A DNA stretch of 41,064 nt. Source: Candidatus Parvarchaeota archaeon (lineage in GTDB: Archaea > Nanobdellota > Nanobdellia > JAFCGN01). A program made the translations under genes and the position numbers. Under the pieces are notes generated by a model. It was not told where the DNA came from. It searched no databases and saw only the letters and a list, made by a program, of their open reading frames with translations. Position 1 is the first letter of the stretch, and the number at the start of each line of letters is the position of its first letter. This document shows, one piece after another, positions 9,091 through 18,366 of the stretch. The stretch lies in contig JAFCEQ010000006.1 in NCBI GenBank assembly GCA_017609105.1, positions 1 through 41,064 on the forward strand, written 5' to 3'.

Positions 9091-10872
9091 TTATTTATTT
9101 CCCCAAAAAGGGTTTTTCTTTTGTTTAATCTTAAGGATTTCTCTCATTACTTCTTTTTCTTCTTCTTTTAAGAAAAATTTTAATTTCGTTTTCAATATTT
9201 CATAATCCTTCTCACTTATGTTTGAATAAAGAATCTCATTTTCATTTATGGTTTTCCCGAAAACAGCATTATCAATGCTTAAAGCAACCCTGCTTCCTTT
9301 TGTTGCTTTTTTTATGGATTTGCCGTTTTCTTGAATATTAAGCGCTTTACCTACAACAACGTTTTCTTTATTTATTAATTCATAATTTGTTTTCAAATTC
9401 CCTTCAAGCACTTCAACCCCTACAATGCATGGCTTTGATTGCCTGAAAAGAAATCCAGGCAGGATTTTGATTTTAACAGGAAGCACTGTTTTTTTTAATT
9501 CGCTTTCTTTTCTTTCTAAAATCATTTTTTCTTTCCATTCCTCATATTCTTCAAGAAGCCTGTAAATCACATTACTTTTAATAATCTTGATTTTTTCTTG
9601 AGAAGCAAATTCTTCTATTGTTTTATTTATTTTAACATTAAAAGCGAATATGACTCCAAGGAATTCGTCTTTTTCTTTGTTTGTTTTCGCGTGCATCACA
9701 TCTTTTTTATTCACGCTTCCAATATCCGCTTTGCTAACAGGAATATTCTTGTTTTTAAATAATTTTATTAAAGCTTCTAAGCTTCCAAGAGTATCTGCTT
9801 TTAAAGTAATTCCTTTATTCTCTGTTTCAAATTTTATTTTCGCAATATTCTTTTTTAATCTCTCTTCTATAATACTTAATTCTTTTTCATTTCTCGTGGC
9901 TTCAAAAGGCATTCCAGGAAGAACTTCTTCTAAATTTGGCGCTACAATCTTTATGCCCGCAGCTGCAACAATTTTTTTAACACGCTTGAACTTAGTTTTT
10001 TTCTCTCTAATTTCTTCTAAAGGAGCTGGTTTAAGCAATGCTTTTATCTTAGTTCTTATTAAACCATTTCTTCCTACAAGCACTAAGTAATCATTAACTT
10101 GAAGCACGCCATCATAAAGAATAACATCTAATGTTTTTCCAAGCCCAACACTGTTTTTTATTTCAAGAACACTTCCCTTTCCATTACCTTTAACATCAAG
10201 TTTAAGATTTTCCTCTAAATATTTTTGCGTTAATCCTGTTAAAACCATTAATAATTCTGATAATCCTTCTCCTGTTTCAGCGCTTACAGGAATTATAGCA
10301 ACTTCCTTAGTGTAATCATTAACTAAATTAAACATATTACTACTGAAACCAAGATTGCTTAAATCACCCATTATGTTATAAATCCTATTATAGAGTTCTT
10401 CTTTTGCTTTACTTGCTTGTTTTTCTAAGGATTTCAAGAAAGAAGTTTCATTAAAGGATTTCCAAAAAGGCACTAAGTCAATTTTGTTAGCAGCAATAAT
10501 GAAAGGAACTTTGAACGCTTTTAAGATTTCAATCGCTTCTTTTGTTTGAGGTTGAACGCCTGCATTAACATCAATAACAAGCACTGCAATATCAGCAATG
10601 CTGCCTCCTCTCTCCCTTAAACTTGTGAAAGCTTCATGCCCTGGAGTATCAATTGTTAGGATTCCAGGAATAGTAATCTTGTTTTTTAAGGATTCAAATA
10701 ATGAACCGCAAATTTTTTTTATTCTCTCAATAGGTATTTCACTTGCGCCAATATGCTGGGTTATGTGCTCGGCTTCATGCTTTCCAACAAAGGTTTCCCT
10801 AATCTTATCTAATAAACTTGTTTTTCCACTGTCTACATGCCCAAGCATGGTTATTATTGGAAAGCGTATCAT
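9091..10872 (-). CDS. infB: translation initiation factor aIF5B (IF-2 family)
   Basis: This 593-residue GTPase promotes ribosomal subunit joining in archaeal translation initiation. The G domain is clear: G1 GHVDSGKTS (about 11-19), G3 DTPGHEA (about 75-81), G4 NKID (about 129-132) and a G5-like SAETGEG. Domain II (beta barrel), domain III and the C-terminal domain IV follow, and the length fits aIF5B, which lacks the long bacterial and eukaryotic N-terminal extensions. I chose the ATG at 10872 rather than the GTG nine bases upstream, because GGTGGG lies just before it. It is the last gene of the L7Ae-S28e-L24e-NDK-aIF5B cluster, a conserved archaeal arrangement. The more common His after GHVD is Ser here. 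Confidence 0.95.
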   Translation of the reverse strand: MIRFPIITMLGHVDSGKTSLLDKIRETFVGKHEAEHITQHIGASEIPIERIKKICGSLFESLKNKITIPGILTIDTPGHEAFTSLRERGGSIADIAVLVIDVNAGVQPQTKEAIEILKAFKVPFIIAANKIDLVPFWKSFNETSFLKSLEKQASKAKEELYNRIYNIMGDLSNLGFSSNMFNLVNDYTKEVAIIPVSAETGEGLSELLMVLTGLTQKYLEENLKLDVKGNGKGSVLEIKNSVGLGKTLDVILYDGVLQVNDYLVLVGRNGLIRTKIKALLKPAPLEEIREKKTKFKRVKKIVAAAGIKIVAPNLEEVLPGMPFEATRNEKELSIIEERLKKNIAKIKFETENKGITLKADTLGSLEALIKLFKNKNIPVSKADIGSVNKKDVMHAKTNKEKDEFLGVIFAFNVKINKTIEEFASQEKIKIIKSNVIYRLLEEYEEWKEKMILERKESELKKTVLPVKIKILPGFLFRQSKPCIVGVEVLEGNLKTNYELINKENVVVGKALNIQENGKSIKKATKGSRVALSIDNAVFGKTINENEILYSNISEKDYEILKTKLKFFLKEEEKEVMREILKIKQKKNPFWGNK

Positions 10873-10943
10873 AAAACCCACCTTTCATTAAGAACAATAA
10901 TAAAATTATGTGTTTAAAAAGATTAAGAAAAAAAATAATTTTT

Positions 10944-11408
10944 TTATCTTTTACCTATTACATGTTTTTCATCACTGCGTTCATATTCTTTTAATTCATC
11001 TTCCTTAAACCACAAGCGTAATTCTTTTTCAGCATCACTTTCATTAGCGCTTGCGTGCACTAAATTCCTGCCTTCAATTAATGAGTGAGCGAAATCACCT
11101 CTAATAGTTCCTGGAAGCGCTTCATCAGGACGAGTGCTTCCCACAATTTTTCGCACTACTTTAATAGCGTTTCTGCCTTCAAGTGCTATTGCAACAATAG
11201 GTCCTTCAGTAATCATTGTTAATAATTCATTAAAGAAAGGCTTGTTAACGTGTTCTGAGTAATGTTCTTTCGCGAAATCTTTATCAACCCACACCATTTT
11301 CATTCCAACAATTTTTAATCCTCTTTGCTCAAACCTTTTAATTATCTCCCCAATTAATCCTCTTTCAACACCATCAGGTTTTATTAATACTAAACTTTTT
11401 TGAATCAT
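10944..11408 (-). CDS. ndk: nucleoside diphosphate kinase
   Basis: This protein of about 154 residues transfers the gamma-phosphate of ATP to NDPs through a phosphohistidine. Visible hallmarks are the N-terminal SLVLIKPDGVERGL, the GSTRP.EA.PGTIRGDF segment, and the catalytic His (about H118) in NLVHASAN. The usual NxxHGSD has HAS here, a small deviation. The ATG at 11408 is preferred to the in-frame GTG at 11417, because GGTG lies six bases upstream of it. The gene lies 71 bases before infB and follows the 75-aa gene, within the conserved ribosomal protein/NDK/aIF5B cluster. The length is normal for archaeal NDK. Confidence 0.95.
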   Translation of the reverse strand: MIQKSLVLIKPDGVERGLIGEIIKRFEQRGLKIVGMKMVWVDKDFAKEHYSEHVNKPFFNELLTMITEGPIVAIALEGRNAIKVVRKIVGSTRPDEALPGTIRGDFAHSLIEGRNLVHASANESDAEKELRLWFKEDELKEYERSDEKHVIGKR

Positions 11409-11467
11409 AATACTCACCTTTTATTCAATAAAAAAAAGAATTTTTATTTATAAGTATTTATTAATTA

Positions 11468-11695
11468 TTAAGGCTCGTAAGCTTCTACTTCATAATCATT
11501 GCCAGCAATTTTTTTAACTCTTTCAACAACTTCTTTAAAATCCTCAGAATTATTAACATCAACAATTATCTCTACTTCTTCACTCGTGAATATTAATGGT
11601 TTCGCCCATTCTAATTCCTTGTTTAATTTTTTTTCAAGAGCACGCGTATTCTTATTACTTATTCTTTTTGAAAGAACAACCATTTTTTCTGCCAT
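11468..11695 (-). CDS. unknown 75-residue protein inside the ribosomal-protein cluster
   Basis: This small soluble protein lies between rpl24e and ndk, where most archaea have no gene. It begins MAEKMVVLSKRI, has a basic helical segment, then strand-helix-like VEIIVDVNNSEDFKEVVERV and a short C-terminal strand. The pattern could be a small alpha/beta fold, but I cannot assign a family. GAGGT is placed about eight bases before the ATG, so it looks genuinely translated. It resembles neither L31e nor EF-1beta convincingly. Its place suggests a ribosome- or translation-linked job, which is inference. Confidence 0.65.
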   Translation of the reverse strand: MAEKMVVLSKRISNKNTRALEKKLNKELEWAKPLIFTSEEVEIIVDVNNSEDFKEVVERVKKIAGNDYEVEAYEP

Positions 11696-11746
11696 ATTAC
11701 TTACCTCAATAAATTAATAAAAAAAATGTATTTAAAAAAGTTAGGA

Positions 11747-11926
11747 TTATTTTTCCTTTATTTTCTTTTTTTTCACAACCCATTTTGTTTTATTAGGATT
11801 TCTTTTAAGCTTAAGCATGTTCTTCTCGCACTTGCTCTTACAGAAATAAAATACTTTACCGTCCTTGCGAACCACTATTTTTCCTGTTCCTTTCACAATT
11901 TCTTCACCACAAAAACTGCATTTCAT
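11747..11926 (-). CDS. rpl24e: ribosomal protein L24e
   Basis: This is a 59-residue large-subunit protein with a zinc finger: CSFCG near the N-terminus and CKSKC about 24 residues later, giving the C-x2-C...C-x3-C pattern of archaeal L24e. The central [11 protein letters not shown] and following KRNPNKTKW are characteristic, and the tail is Lys-rich. Its ATG overlaps the rps28e stop by the four bases ATGA, so translation is probably coupled. It is followed by the unknown 75-aa gene and ndk. Its length matches other archaeal L24e proteins. Confidence 0.93.
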   Translation of the reverse strand: MKCSFCGEEIVKGTGKIVVRKDGKVFYFCKSKCEKNMLKLKRNPNKTKWVVKKKKIKEK

Positions 11927-12201
11927 CTTCTCCTGCCTCCTTTAAGAGATGCTGCTTCAAGAACTGTTTCTTTAAGCATTAAAATATCTCCAATCCTAAC
12001 AGGGCCTTTCACATTCCTTCTTAAAACCTTGTTCTTATCTTCTCCTTCAAGAATTTTTACTCTAACCTGGGTTGCTTCTCCCCTAACCCCTGTTCTACCA
12101 ACTATTTCCACTACTTCTGAAGGTGTTGCTTCGCCTTCCATCTCATTTGCGAAAGCCCCTTCATCAGTTTTTAATTCTTTTTTTTGTTTTGTTTTTGCCA
12201 T
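11923..12201 (-). CDS. rps28e: ribosomal protein S28e
   Basis: This is a small-subunit protein of 92 residues. The S28e core runs from about residue 28 to the end: [20 protein letters not shown], then [14 protein letters not shown] and the basic C-terminus. The N-terminal 25 residues (basic, then acidic EMEGEA) extend beyond the usual roughly 70-residue protein. The start is supported by GGTG about six bases upstream. It lies between rpl7ae and rpl24e, as in most archaea, and overlaps rpl24e by four bases. Confidence 0.95.
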   Translation of the reverse strand: MAKTKQKKELKTDEGAFANEMEGEATPSEVVEIVGRTGVRGEATQVRVKILEGEDKNKVLRRNVKGPVRIGDILMLKETVLEAASLKGGRRR

Positions 12202-12212
12202 TATTCACACCT

Positions 12213-12533
12213 TTATTTTTTGGTGCTTATTTCTTTCAATAAGTTCTTGCCTTCTCCAGCATCAATAATTGCTAAAGCACTGCAAGGAACGCTTAAACCG
12301 CAAGCTTTTCCAAGATCATTCTTGCTTCCTACATTAGCGTAAGGTATTTTTTTTTCATCGCATAATAAAGGCAAATGCATTACAATTTCTTTTGGACTTA
12401 CATCCTCTGCTATTGCAACAAAAACAGCTTTCCCTCTTTCAACAGCTTTTGTTGTTTCATTTATTCCTTTTCTTATTTTTCCTGTGCTATTAGCGATTTC
12501 AATTAATTCTAAAACTTTTTTTTCTTCAACCAT
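12213..12533 (-). CDS. rpl7ae: ribosomal protein L7Ae, kink-turn binding
   Basis: This 106-residue L7Ae-family protein binds kink-turns in 23S rRNA. In archaea it is also a core protein of C/D and H/ACA sRNPs and a component of many RNase P complexes. Diagnostic segments are [17 protein letters not shown] (RNA-contacting helix), the [11 protein letters not shown] strand, [13 protein letters not shown] and the loop [18 protein letters not shown] is positioned about six bases before the ATG. It is probably the first gene of the operon, since 140 AT-rich bases with TATA-like TTAAATA (near 12600) separate it from the phosphoesterase gene upstream. Rnp2 and Rnp3 are also encoded in this window. 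Confidence 0.95.
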   Translation of the reverse strand: MVEEKKVLELIEIANSTGKIRKGINETTKAVERGKAVFVAIAEDVSPKEIVMHLPLLCDEKKIPYANVGSKNDLGKACGLSVPCSALAIIDAGEGKNLLKEISTKK

Positions 12534-12675
12534 TTTATAATCACCTCATATCATTGGCTTTTAAATTAATCAATGAATAAATAATTGCTTAATATTCATG
12601 TATTTAAGGATTACTAAAAAAGATTTTATTAATTAAAAAATTTTTTTTCCTTAAACTATTATTCCTCAAACTTGC

Positions 12676-13320
12676 TTAAATTTCTATTATTTCACCGTGC
12701 TTGCCCACGTTCTTGATTTTTGTTTTTCCTAATTTATCTTCTAAACCCTCAAATTCATGTATGTGCCCGCAAAAAACGAAATCTGGTTTGAATTTTTTCA
12801 CAATCTTAGTTATGATTTTGTTTTCCTCCCATTCCATCATTCCAAGAGCTTTTGTTTTCCTTGTTACAGGCGAGAAGTGCGCAATAAGTATTTTGTGCTT
12901 TGAATCCTTTATTCTTTCATATGACTTGTTTAAAATATCTTCTAAGTGCTTGCTATTTATTGTTAGTGAATTATCGCTTCCAATACCAAAAAACCCTACA
13001 TCCTTAAATTTTATTGAATAACCATGAAGATTATAAACTCCAGGAGTGTATAATTGAACTAAGAAATCTGTTGTAGCAACATTTTCATGATTTCCAGGAA
13101 CAATAAGCACTTTTTTATTTATTTTTTTAAAAGGCCCTATCATCCCTTCTAATCCTTCACCAAAATATGTTATGTCTCCGCAAAGCACAACTAAATCAAC
13201 TTTTTCTTTTTTAGCTTTCTTCACTAATTTTTCAACAGCACTTACATCGCCGTGCAAATCACTTGCAACTAAAATTTTTAATTTTTTTTTCTCTTTATTA
13301 AAGGATTTTCTTTTTTTCAA
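12676..13320 (-). CDS. calcineurin-like metallophosphoesterase
   Basis: This 214-residue protein carries the full dimetal phosphoesterase signature: SDLHGD, CGDITYFGE, PGNHEN, an isolated IAHFSP, and CGHIHEFEG near the C-terminus. Size and motif spacing fit the small archaeal class related to YfcE/MJ0936-type phosphodiesterases; the substrate cannot be told. I chose the TTG at 13320 because GGAGGTGA (13329-13336) lies eight bases upstream. This also removes the overlap with gltX that a longer frame would give. It follows gltX by 20 bases and is probably co-transcribed with it. Confidence 0.85.
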   Translation of the reverse strand: MKKRKSFNKEKKKLKILVASDLHGDVSAVEKLVKKAKKEKVDLVVLCGDITYFGEGLEGMIGPFKKINKKVLIVPGNHENVATTDFLVQLYTPGVYNLHGYSIKFKDVGFFGIGSDNSLTINSKHLEDILNKSYERIKDSKHKILIAHFSPVTRKTKALGMMEWEENKIITKIVKKFKPDFVFCGHIHEFEGLEDKLGKTKIKNVGKHGEIIEI

Positions 13321-13340
13321 AAAAAAATTCACCTCCTTGT

Positions 13341-15041
13341 TCAACAACACTTAATGAACAAGTTTTCATTTTCTTTCTTACAAAAACCATATCTCTCAAA
13401 TTGAACTACTTCTCCAACACTAACCTTGCTAATATTAACTTCTCCAACACCACTTATTATTTTTAAAGAATTCTTATTTAATCTTTTATTAACATATAAG
13501 AATCCTGGTTCAATCACTTTTATTTTAATATTTGAGTTTGAAGGCACCCACTGAATCTTCTGCAATCCCTTGCTATGCTCTAATGATTGATTCTTGCTTA
13601 AAACAGAATTTATTGCATCCTTAGTTATGTTTAATATTTTAATATTATAAGCGTCTTTAAGCCGCACTTCTTTTCTTTCCTCAAAATATTTTAAATCATT
13701 CTTGCTTACGAAGAGTTCGTCATTAATGTTTATTATTCTCTTCTCATTTTTTTCAGGATGTAATTTTGCTATAATCTTCTGGGGTTTTAAATTGCTTACA
13801 AATAATTTTATTGGGTTTGGAACAAAAAAATACCTGTCTGCTTTTTTATCAATTATTTTTCTATTAATGTTTAATAAAACGCTTAAATCAATCTCTCCTT
13901 CTGTTTTACTGATCCCGCTTTCAATAACAAATTCTTTTATTGCTTCTCTAAGTATTCCTCTCTTTCTTAATGCTTTAATAGTAACTAATCGTGGGTCATC
14001 CCAACCACTCACGATTTTTTTTTCAATTAATTCTCTTATCTCTCTTCCTTTTGTAGTGCTTCCATTAATATTGAATCTTGCTAATTCATAAATTCTTGGT
14101 TGTTTTAATTTTAAATAATACCTGATTAATTCTTGTAATTCTTTCCGTAATTCAAACTCCTTGCTCCTATACCTATGAGTTATTTTAGCGTCTTCAATTG
14201 ATGTTGGGAAATCATAAGTAGGGTAAACCTTGTGATTCACTCCTGTTCTAGGATGTTTTTCATTAATTATTCTTGCTATTGCAGGATCTCTCATTACTGT
14301 GTTCTTGCTTCCCATATCTCCTTTAAGCCTTAATATTGCATCTCCTTCTTTAAAATCAGAGAACATTTTCTTCCATAATTCAAGATTCTTCTTAACACTA
14401 TTATTCCTGCAAGAACATTCTTTTTTATTCCACCTGTTCTCACTTATTGTTTCCTTATCACAAGTGCATACATAAGCATTTTTTTCTATTATTAGTTTTT
14501 CCATTAATTCATGATAATAATTGAAATTCTCGCTTATGCAATAAATCTTATCAGGAGGAGCAAGCCATTTAACATCTTCAATAATGCTTTCATAAAATTC
14601 TTTTTTAGCTTCTCTCGGGTTTGAATCCTCAATTCTTAGAATGAATTTTCCATCATATTTTTTGGCAAGCGCGTAATTAATCATTATTGCTTTCGCATGC
14701 CCTAAATGAAGATGCTTGCTTGGGTTAGGTGGGAAAGCAGTAATTACTCCTCCCATCACAGCACCTTCTAAATCAGGTAATTCGTACTTCTGTTTTTTCT
14801 TTTTTTCAACAAGCATTTCAGGAAATAAATCTTCTAATTCCTTTCTTTGTTCTTCAAGAGATAAAGAATTAATTCTTGAACAAGCATCCTTAACTTTTTT
14901 AATAATCTTTTTTATGTTCTTTTTTTCTTCAGGGAATTCATGAATAATTTTAGGAATCACTGCTTTTTCACTGCATTTTCCTTTAAAATCAAGAGCGTTT
15001 TTCAAACAATACTTCTTTATTGCTTCATCTAATTCTTTCAT
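13341..15041 (-). CDS. gltX: glutamyl-tRNA synthetase, archaeal type
   Basis: This 566-residue class I synthetase charges tRNA-Glu. The ATP-binding HIGH motif is HLGH (about 112-115), preceded by TAFPPNPSK. The archaeal/eukaryotic-type catalytic core follows, with LRIEDSNP, a Cys cluster (CTC...CSC) suggesting a zinc site, PTYDFPTSIEDA, and a KMSKS equivalent in STTKGREI followed by SGWDDPRL. The C-terminus is a beta-barrel anticodon-binding region, not the bacterial helical cage. In archaea lacking GlnRS this enzyme is often non-discriminating, with Gln-tRNA made by an amidotransferase; neither GlnRS nor amidotransferase is visible here. The phosphoesterase gene follows closely. Confidence 0.95.
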   Translation of the reverse strand: MKELDEAIKKYCLKNALDFKGKCSEKAVIPKIIHEFPEEKKNIKKIIKKVKDACSRINSLSLEEQRKELEDLFPEMLVEKKKKQKYELPDLEGAVMGGVITAFPPNPSKHLHLGHAKAIMINYALAKKYDGKFILRIEDSNPREAKKEFYESIIEDVKWLAPPDKIYCISENFNYYHELMEKLIIEKNAYVCTCDKETISENRWNKKECSCRNNSVKKNLELWKKMFSDFKEGDAILRLKGDMGSKNTVMRDPAIARIINEKHPRTGVNHKVYPTYDFPTSIEDAKITHRYRSKEFELRKELQELIRYYLKLKQPRIYELARFNINGSTTKGREIRELIEKKIVSGWDDPRLVTIKALRKRGILREAIKEFVIESGISKTEGEIDLSVLLNINRKIIDKKADRYFFVPNPIKLFVSNLKPQKIIAKLHPEKNEKRIININDELFVSKNDLKYFEERKEVRLKDAYNIKILNITKDAINSVLSKNQSLEHSKGLQKIQWVPSNSNIKIKVIEPGFLYVNKRLNKNSLKIISGVGEVNISKVSVGEVVQFERYGFCKKENENLFIKCC

Positions 15042-15105
15042 GAATATTATTAATGAAAAACCTTTCTTTTAAAGTTTAGGTTATGCTTAAATTCAGTTCA
15101 ACATT

Positions 15106-16440
15106 TTATTTTACGAGCACGATTGATTGCCCGTCTTGAAGGATATGCGATGTCTTACCTAATTCATAACCTTCTTCACTTGCTAAATTCACACCGCTCG
15201 CAAGCTTAACCATTCCTCCGTGCGTTGGTATGTAATGTTTTGGTTTAAGCAATTCAATCATCTCTCTTTGATCTTCTCTCCCAGCATGCCCGCTCACATG
15301 CACGTCAGTAATTATCCTAACTCCTTTATTCTTTAATTTCCTTTCTAACTCAGCTCTTTGCGCAATATTTATTGGAGAAGGAATTGTTTTTGAAGAAAAA
15401 ATAACAGCGTCTTTGGGTAAGAGATTTAATTCAAATTCATTTCTTGATATGCGCGTGAGCACTGCATTCGGTTCTCCTTGATTTCCTGTGCAAATAATTA
15501 AATAATCTTTTCTGTTCTTGTTTATTCTTCTCATAACCCTGTTAATGTTTTTTTCTCCTCTAACAATCATAGCTTCCTTGCTGAAATTCACAACACCTAT
15601 TTTTTCAGCAGAACGAATATAATTACTCATGCTTGTTCCTAAAATCACTGGCTTCCTGTTTATTTTTTTTGCAATGTCTAGAATTGTTTTTATTCTTTCA
15701 ATATGGCTTGCAAAAGTAGTTGTGATTAAAAGATTCTCTTTTGTATCCACTCCTGGAAGGATATCAAGAAACATTGAACGCACTGTTGACTCGCTGAAAG
15801 TCTTGCTTTCATCCTCAATTCTTGTGGAATCAGTTATGAGCGCGAGCACGCCTTTTTTTTTCAATTTTTTTAATCTTGCGTAATCAGTTCTTTTCTCAAT
15901 AATTGGGTTCTCATCAAACCGCCAATCATTCGCGTAAACAATTATGCCATCAGGCGTGTGAACAGCAATAATCACTGTTTGAATCGTGCTATGAGTTACG
16001 TGAATAAACTCAACATTAATGTTCTTGCTTACTTCATACATGTTCCCTGCTTTCATTTTAATTAAGCGAGGTAAAGCTTCTTTTCTCTCACTTGCTAATT
16101 TTTTTATTACTTCTATAGTAAAAGGAGTGGCAATAACAGGACACTTATATTTTCCTGCTAAAGCAGGTATTGCAGCGCAATGATCAAGATGCGCGTGAGT
16201 TGAAAAAATTGCTTTAACTTGTTTTCCATGATTCTTATAGAATTGCCTGTCATCAGGAACAATCTCATATTGATAAAGCGCTTCAACAGGCAAAGAAGCA
16301 GCGTTCTCTTCTCCTTCATAACTCATTATTTTTTCCATCCAAAAACCACAGTCAAGCACGATTATCTCATCATTGTATTGAACAGCAGTCATGTTTTTTC
16401 CTATTTGAGAATAACCTCCTATTGCATAAATTTTTAACAT
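15106..16440 (-). CDS. rnj: archaeal RNase J (beta-CASP metallo-beta-lactamase)
   Basis: This is a 444-residue 5'-to-3' exoribonuclease of the beta-CASP family. The metal-binding HAHLDH is at about 82-87, with a further His in HVTHS and Asp in ANDWR. Beta-CASP motifs follow as TDSTR, the central TTTFASHIERI, CTGNQGEP, SSKTIPSP, HVSGHA and HGG. The absence of the C-terminal domain of bacterial RNase J fits archaeal RNase J. The ATG at 16440 is chosen because GGTG lies eight bases upstream; the GTG 18 bases earlier has no site. It stands between SufB and GluRS and may have its own promoter in the AT-rich gap upstream. Confidence 0.92.
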   Translation of the reverse strand: MLKIYAIGGYSQIGKNMTAVQYNDEIIVLDCGFWMEKIMSYEGEENAASLPVEALYQYEIVPDDRQFYKNHGKQVKAIFSTHAHLDHCAAIPALAGKYKCPVIATPFTIEVIKKLASERKEALPRLIKMKAGNMYEVSKNINVEFIHVTHSTIQTVIIAVHTPDGIIVYANDWRFDENPIIEKRTDYARLKKLKKKGVLALITDSTRIEDESKTFSESTVRSMFLDILPGVDTKENLLITTTFASHIERIKTILDIAKKINRKPVILGTSMSNYIRSAEKIGVVNFSKEAMIVRGEKNINRVMRRINKNRKDYLIICTGNQGEPNAVLTRISRNEFELNLLPKDAVIFSSKTIPSPINIAQRAELERKLKNKGVRIITDVHVSGHAGREDQREMIELLKPKHYIPTHGGMVKLASGVNLASEEGYELGKTSHILQDGQSIVLVK

Positions 16441-16567
16441 AATATTTTCACCTTTCACCTTTTTTTCATAATCTTTTTTTTAATACTTTCTAAAACAAAT
16501 ACTTTTTCAAAAAAAAACATTTATCATATTTTTTTGGTTTGAAATAATTTTTTTTAGAAACCAAACT

Positions 16568-17668
16568 TTATTTTGTTAATTTTTTTGTTAAAGTATTTTG
16601 TGATATTTGTATTAATTTTTTTTCAATATTTATTGGGAGTTTAAGAAATTCAGGATTTATAAAACCTCTTATTATTAAACTCTTAGCTTCTTTCTCGTTT
16701 AATCCTCTTGTCATTAAGTAATTAATTTCTTTTTGATTTATTTTTCCTAAGCTCGCTTCATGACTTAATTCTGCTTTATTATTTTGTGCGTCTAATTCAG
16801 GAATTGCATGAATGCTAGTGTTCTTATGCAAGATGATGCCATGGCATTCCATGTGTCCTTTGCTCTTGTTTTTTCCGTTTAACCTTCCTCTTACTATTGT
16901 TTTTGAATCCTTGCTTCCAATAACTCTTGAATTAATTTCTCCTCTTGAATTCAATCCAAGGAGTTCAATTGTTGTTCCAACATCAATATTGCTTTTTTCT
17001 TTTGCAAAAATTATGCTATTACTAATGCTTCTTGAATTCTTTCCCTTACAATAAATTATTGGGTTCATCTTAATGTCTTTAACTTTTTCTAAACAAACAT
17101 AATTATTAACAAACTCACTATTTTCTTTTAATTCAATTCTTGTTATTGGTCTCACTATTGCATCTTCTTTCCATGAATGAATCATTGTAAAATTTAGTTT
17201 AGCGTTTTTTTCTAAAAAAATCTCTGTTAATCCAATGTGTTTCACATTATTAACATAATCATGTTCTGAACACCCAGTTATTATTTTTGCTTCGCTTCCT
17301 TCTTCTGCAATAATGAGGTTATGAACTTTTTGTTCATAATTATCTGAACTTATGAGCAAGCAAGAATTAATAGGAAAACTTATTTTTGCATTTTTTTTTA
17401 TCCAAATAAAATACCCGCCGTTTAAGTTTTCATAAACTTTTTTTGTTAAATTACTCTCATTTTTTTTAATTAATTTCCAGAAATATTTTTTTATCCAAGA
17501 ATATTTTTTTAACGCTTCTCTAATATCCATGATAATTGCTTTATTCTTAAGAGCTTCATTTATTAAATTTAAAATAACTTTTTCATTTTCTAATATGTAA
17601 TTAGAGTTTTTTTCACTTATTCCAACCTTGTTTAAAGTGTTTTCTATTCTTTTATCACATTCTTGCAA
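16568..17668 (-). CDS. sufB: SufB/SufD-family Fe-S cluster scaffold protein
   Basis: This 366-residue protein belongs to the SufBD family, the beta-helix scaffold on which Fe-S clusters are assembled with the ATPase SufC. The repetitive beta-helix core covers about residues 75-290. The conserved GHMECHGII and LSHEASLGKIN segments and the C-terminal helical domain (MTRGLNEKEAKSLIIRGF) are typical. Only one SufBD protein is present, so it may form a homodimer in place of SufB-SufD. It starts at TTG (17668) inside the 3' end of sufC, a 25-base overlap, with GGTG at the expected distance upstream. Together with sufC this forms the minimal archaeal SUF pair. It is shorter than bacterial SufB. Confidence 0.88.
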   Translation of the reverse strand: MQECDKRIENTLNKVGISEKNSNYILENEKVILNLINEALKNKAIIMDIREALKKYSWIKKYFWKLIKKNESNLTKKVYENLNGGYFIWIKKNAKISFPINSCLLISSDNYEQKVHNLIIAEEGSEAKIITGCSEHDYVNNVKHIGLTEIFLEKNAKLNFTMIHSWKEDAIVRPITRIELKENSEFVNNYVCLEKVKDIKMNPIIYCKGKNSRSISNSIIFAKEKSNIDVGTTIELLGLNSRGEINSRVIGSKDSKTIVRGRLNGKNKSKGHMECHGIILHKNTSIHAIPELDAQNNKAELSHEASLGKINQKEINYLMTRGLNEKEAKSLIIRGFINPEFLKLPINIEKKLIQISQNTLTKKLTK

Positions 17669-18366
17669 TTAACACACCCTTCGTAACCCTTTTTTTTAAT
17701 ATCTTTAAGAATTTTTTTCACATTACCATGACAAATAATTCTTCCGTTAAGCATTACAAAACCTTTTCTTGCTTTTAAGTATTTTAAAATCTCTCCTTGA
17801 TGAGTGATGATTATAGCACTCGTCTTGTTTTCTTTAACGTACTCGTTTATTTTTTTTCCTAAAAATCTCATGCTTTCAACATCAACTCCTGAATCAGGTT
17901 CATCTATTAAAAGCAGTTTTGGCTTCATTAATAATAATTGAAGGATTTCAGCTCTTTTTTTTTCACCACCACTGAAATTCAAGTTCAAATCTCTTTCAAG
18001 AAAATTATTTAACTTAAATTCTTTTGCAACTTCTTGAAACTCTTTTTTTTCTGAACAAATTTTTAAGATTTCTTTTAATTTCACTCCTTTTATTTCAGGA
18101 GGGTTTTGAAAAGCAAGAGCAATTCCTTCTTTTTGAATTTCATTTGGTTTCTTATTAGTTATTTCTTTATTATTAAAAATTATTTTCCCGCTTATTTTTT
18201 TATAATTCGGAAGCCCAATAATGCTTTTTAGTAATGATGTTTTCCCGCTTCCATTAGGACCGAATAAAACAGTAATTTCATTAGGATTAATTTTTAAATT
18301 CAAATCATTTATTATTTTTTTTTCATTTACTTTAACGCTTAAATTATTAATTTTTAACAAGCTCAT
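17644..18366 (-). CDS. sufC: SufC Fe-S assembly ATPase (ABC type)
   Basis: This roughly 240-residue soluble ABC ATPase drives cluster assembly on SufB. It shows Walker A GPNGSGKTS (about 36-44), the Q-loop at FQNPPEI, an ABC signature in SGGEKKRAE, Walker B LLLIDEPDSGVD and the H-loop in ITHQ. The SGVD after the Walker B motif is characteristic of SufC. The C-terminus carries CVNC. The start ATG at 18366 (a GTG precedes it directly) lies within the end of the DUF192 gene, so translation is probably coupled. The order DUF192-sufC-sufB reads as one operon. Confidence 0.92.
   Translation of the reverse strand: MSLLKINNLSVKVNEKKIINDLNLKINPNEITVLFGPNGSGKTSLLKSIIGLPNYKKISGKIIFNNKEITNKKPNEIQKEGIALAFQNPPEIKGVKLKEILKICSEKKEFQEVAKEFKLNNFLERDLNLNFSGGEKKRAEILQLLLMKPKLLLIDEPDSGVDVESMRFLGKKINEYVKENKTSAIIITHQGEILKYLKARKGFVMLNGRIICHGNVKKILKDIKKKGYEGCVNCKNVIKE

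Noticed and set aside
9650-10090. 146-codon plus-strand frame
   Set aside because: It is antisense to aIF5B, which is certain from its motifs, and has no family resemblance.
11726-12268. 180-codon plus-strand frame across the ribosomal cluster
   Set aside because: It overlaps three confidently identified ribosomal protein genes on the other strand.
13320-15041. Missing KMSKS motif in GluRS
   Set aside because: STTKGREI fits the diverged archaeal form of the motif (STSKxRE-like), so the enzyme looks normal.
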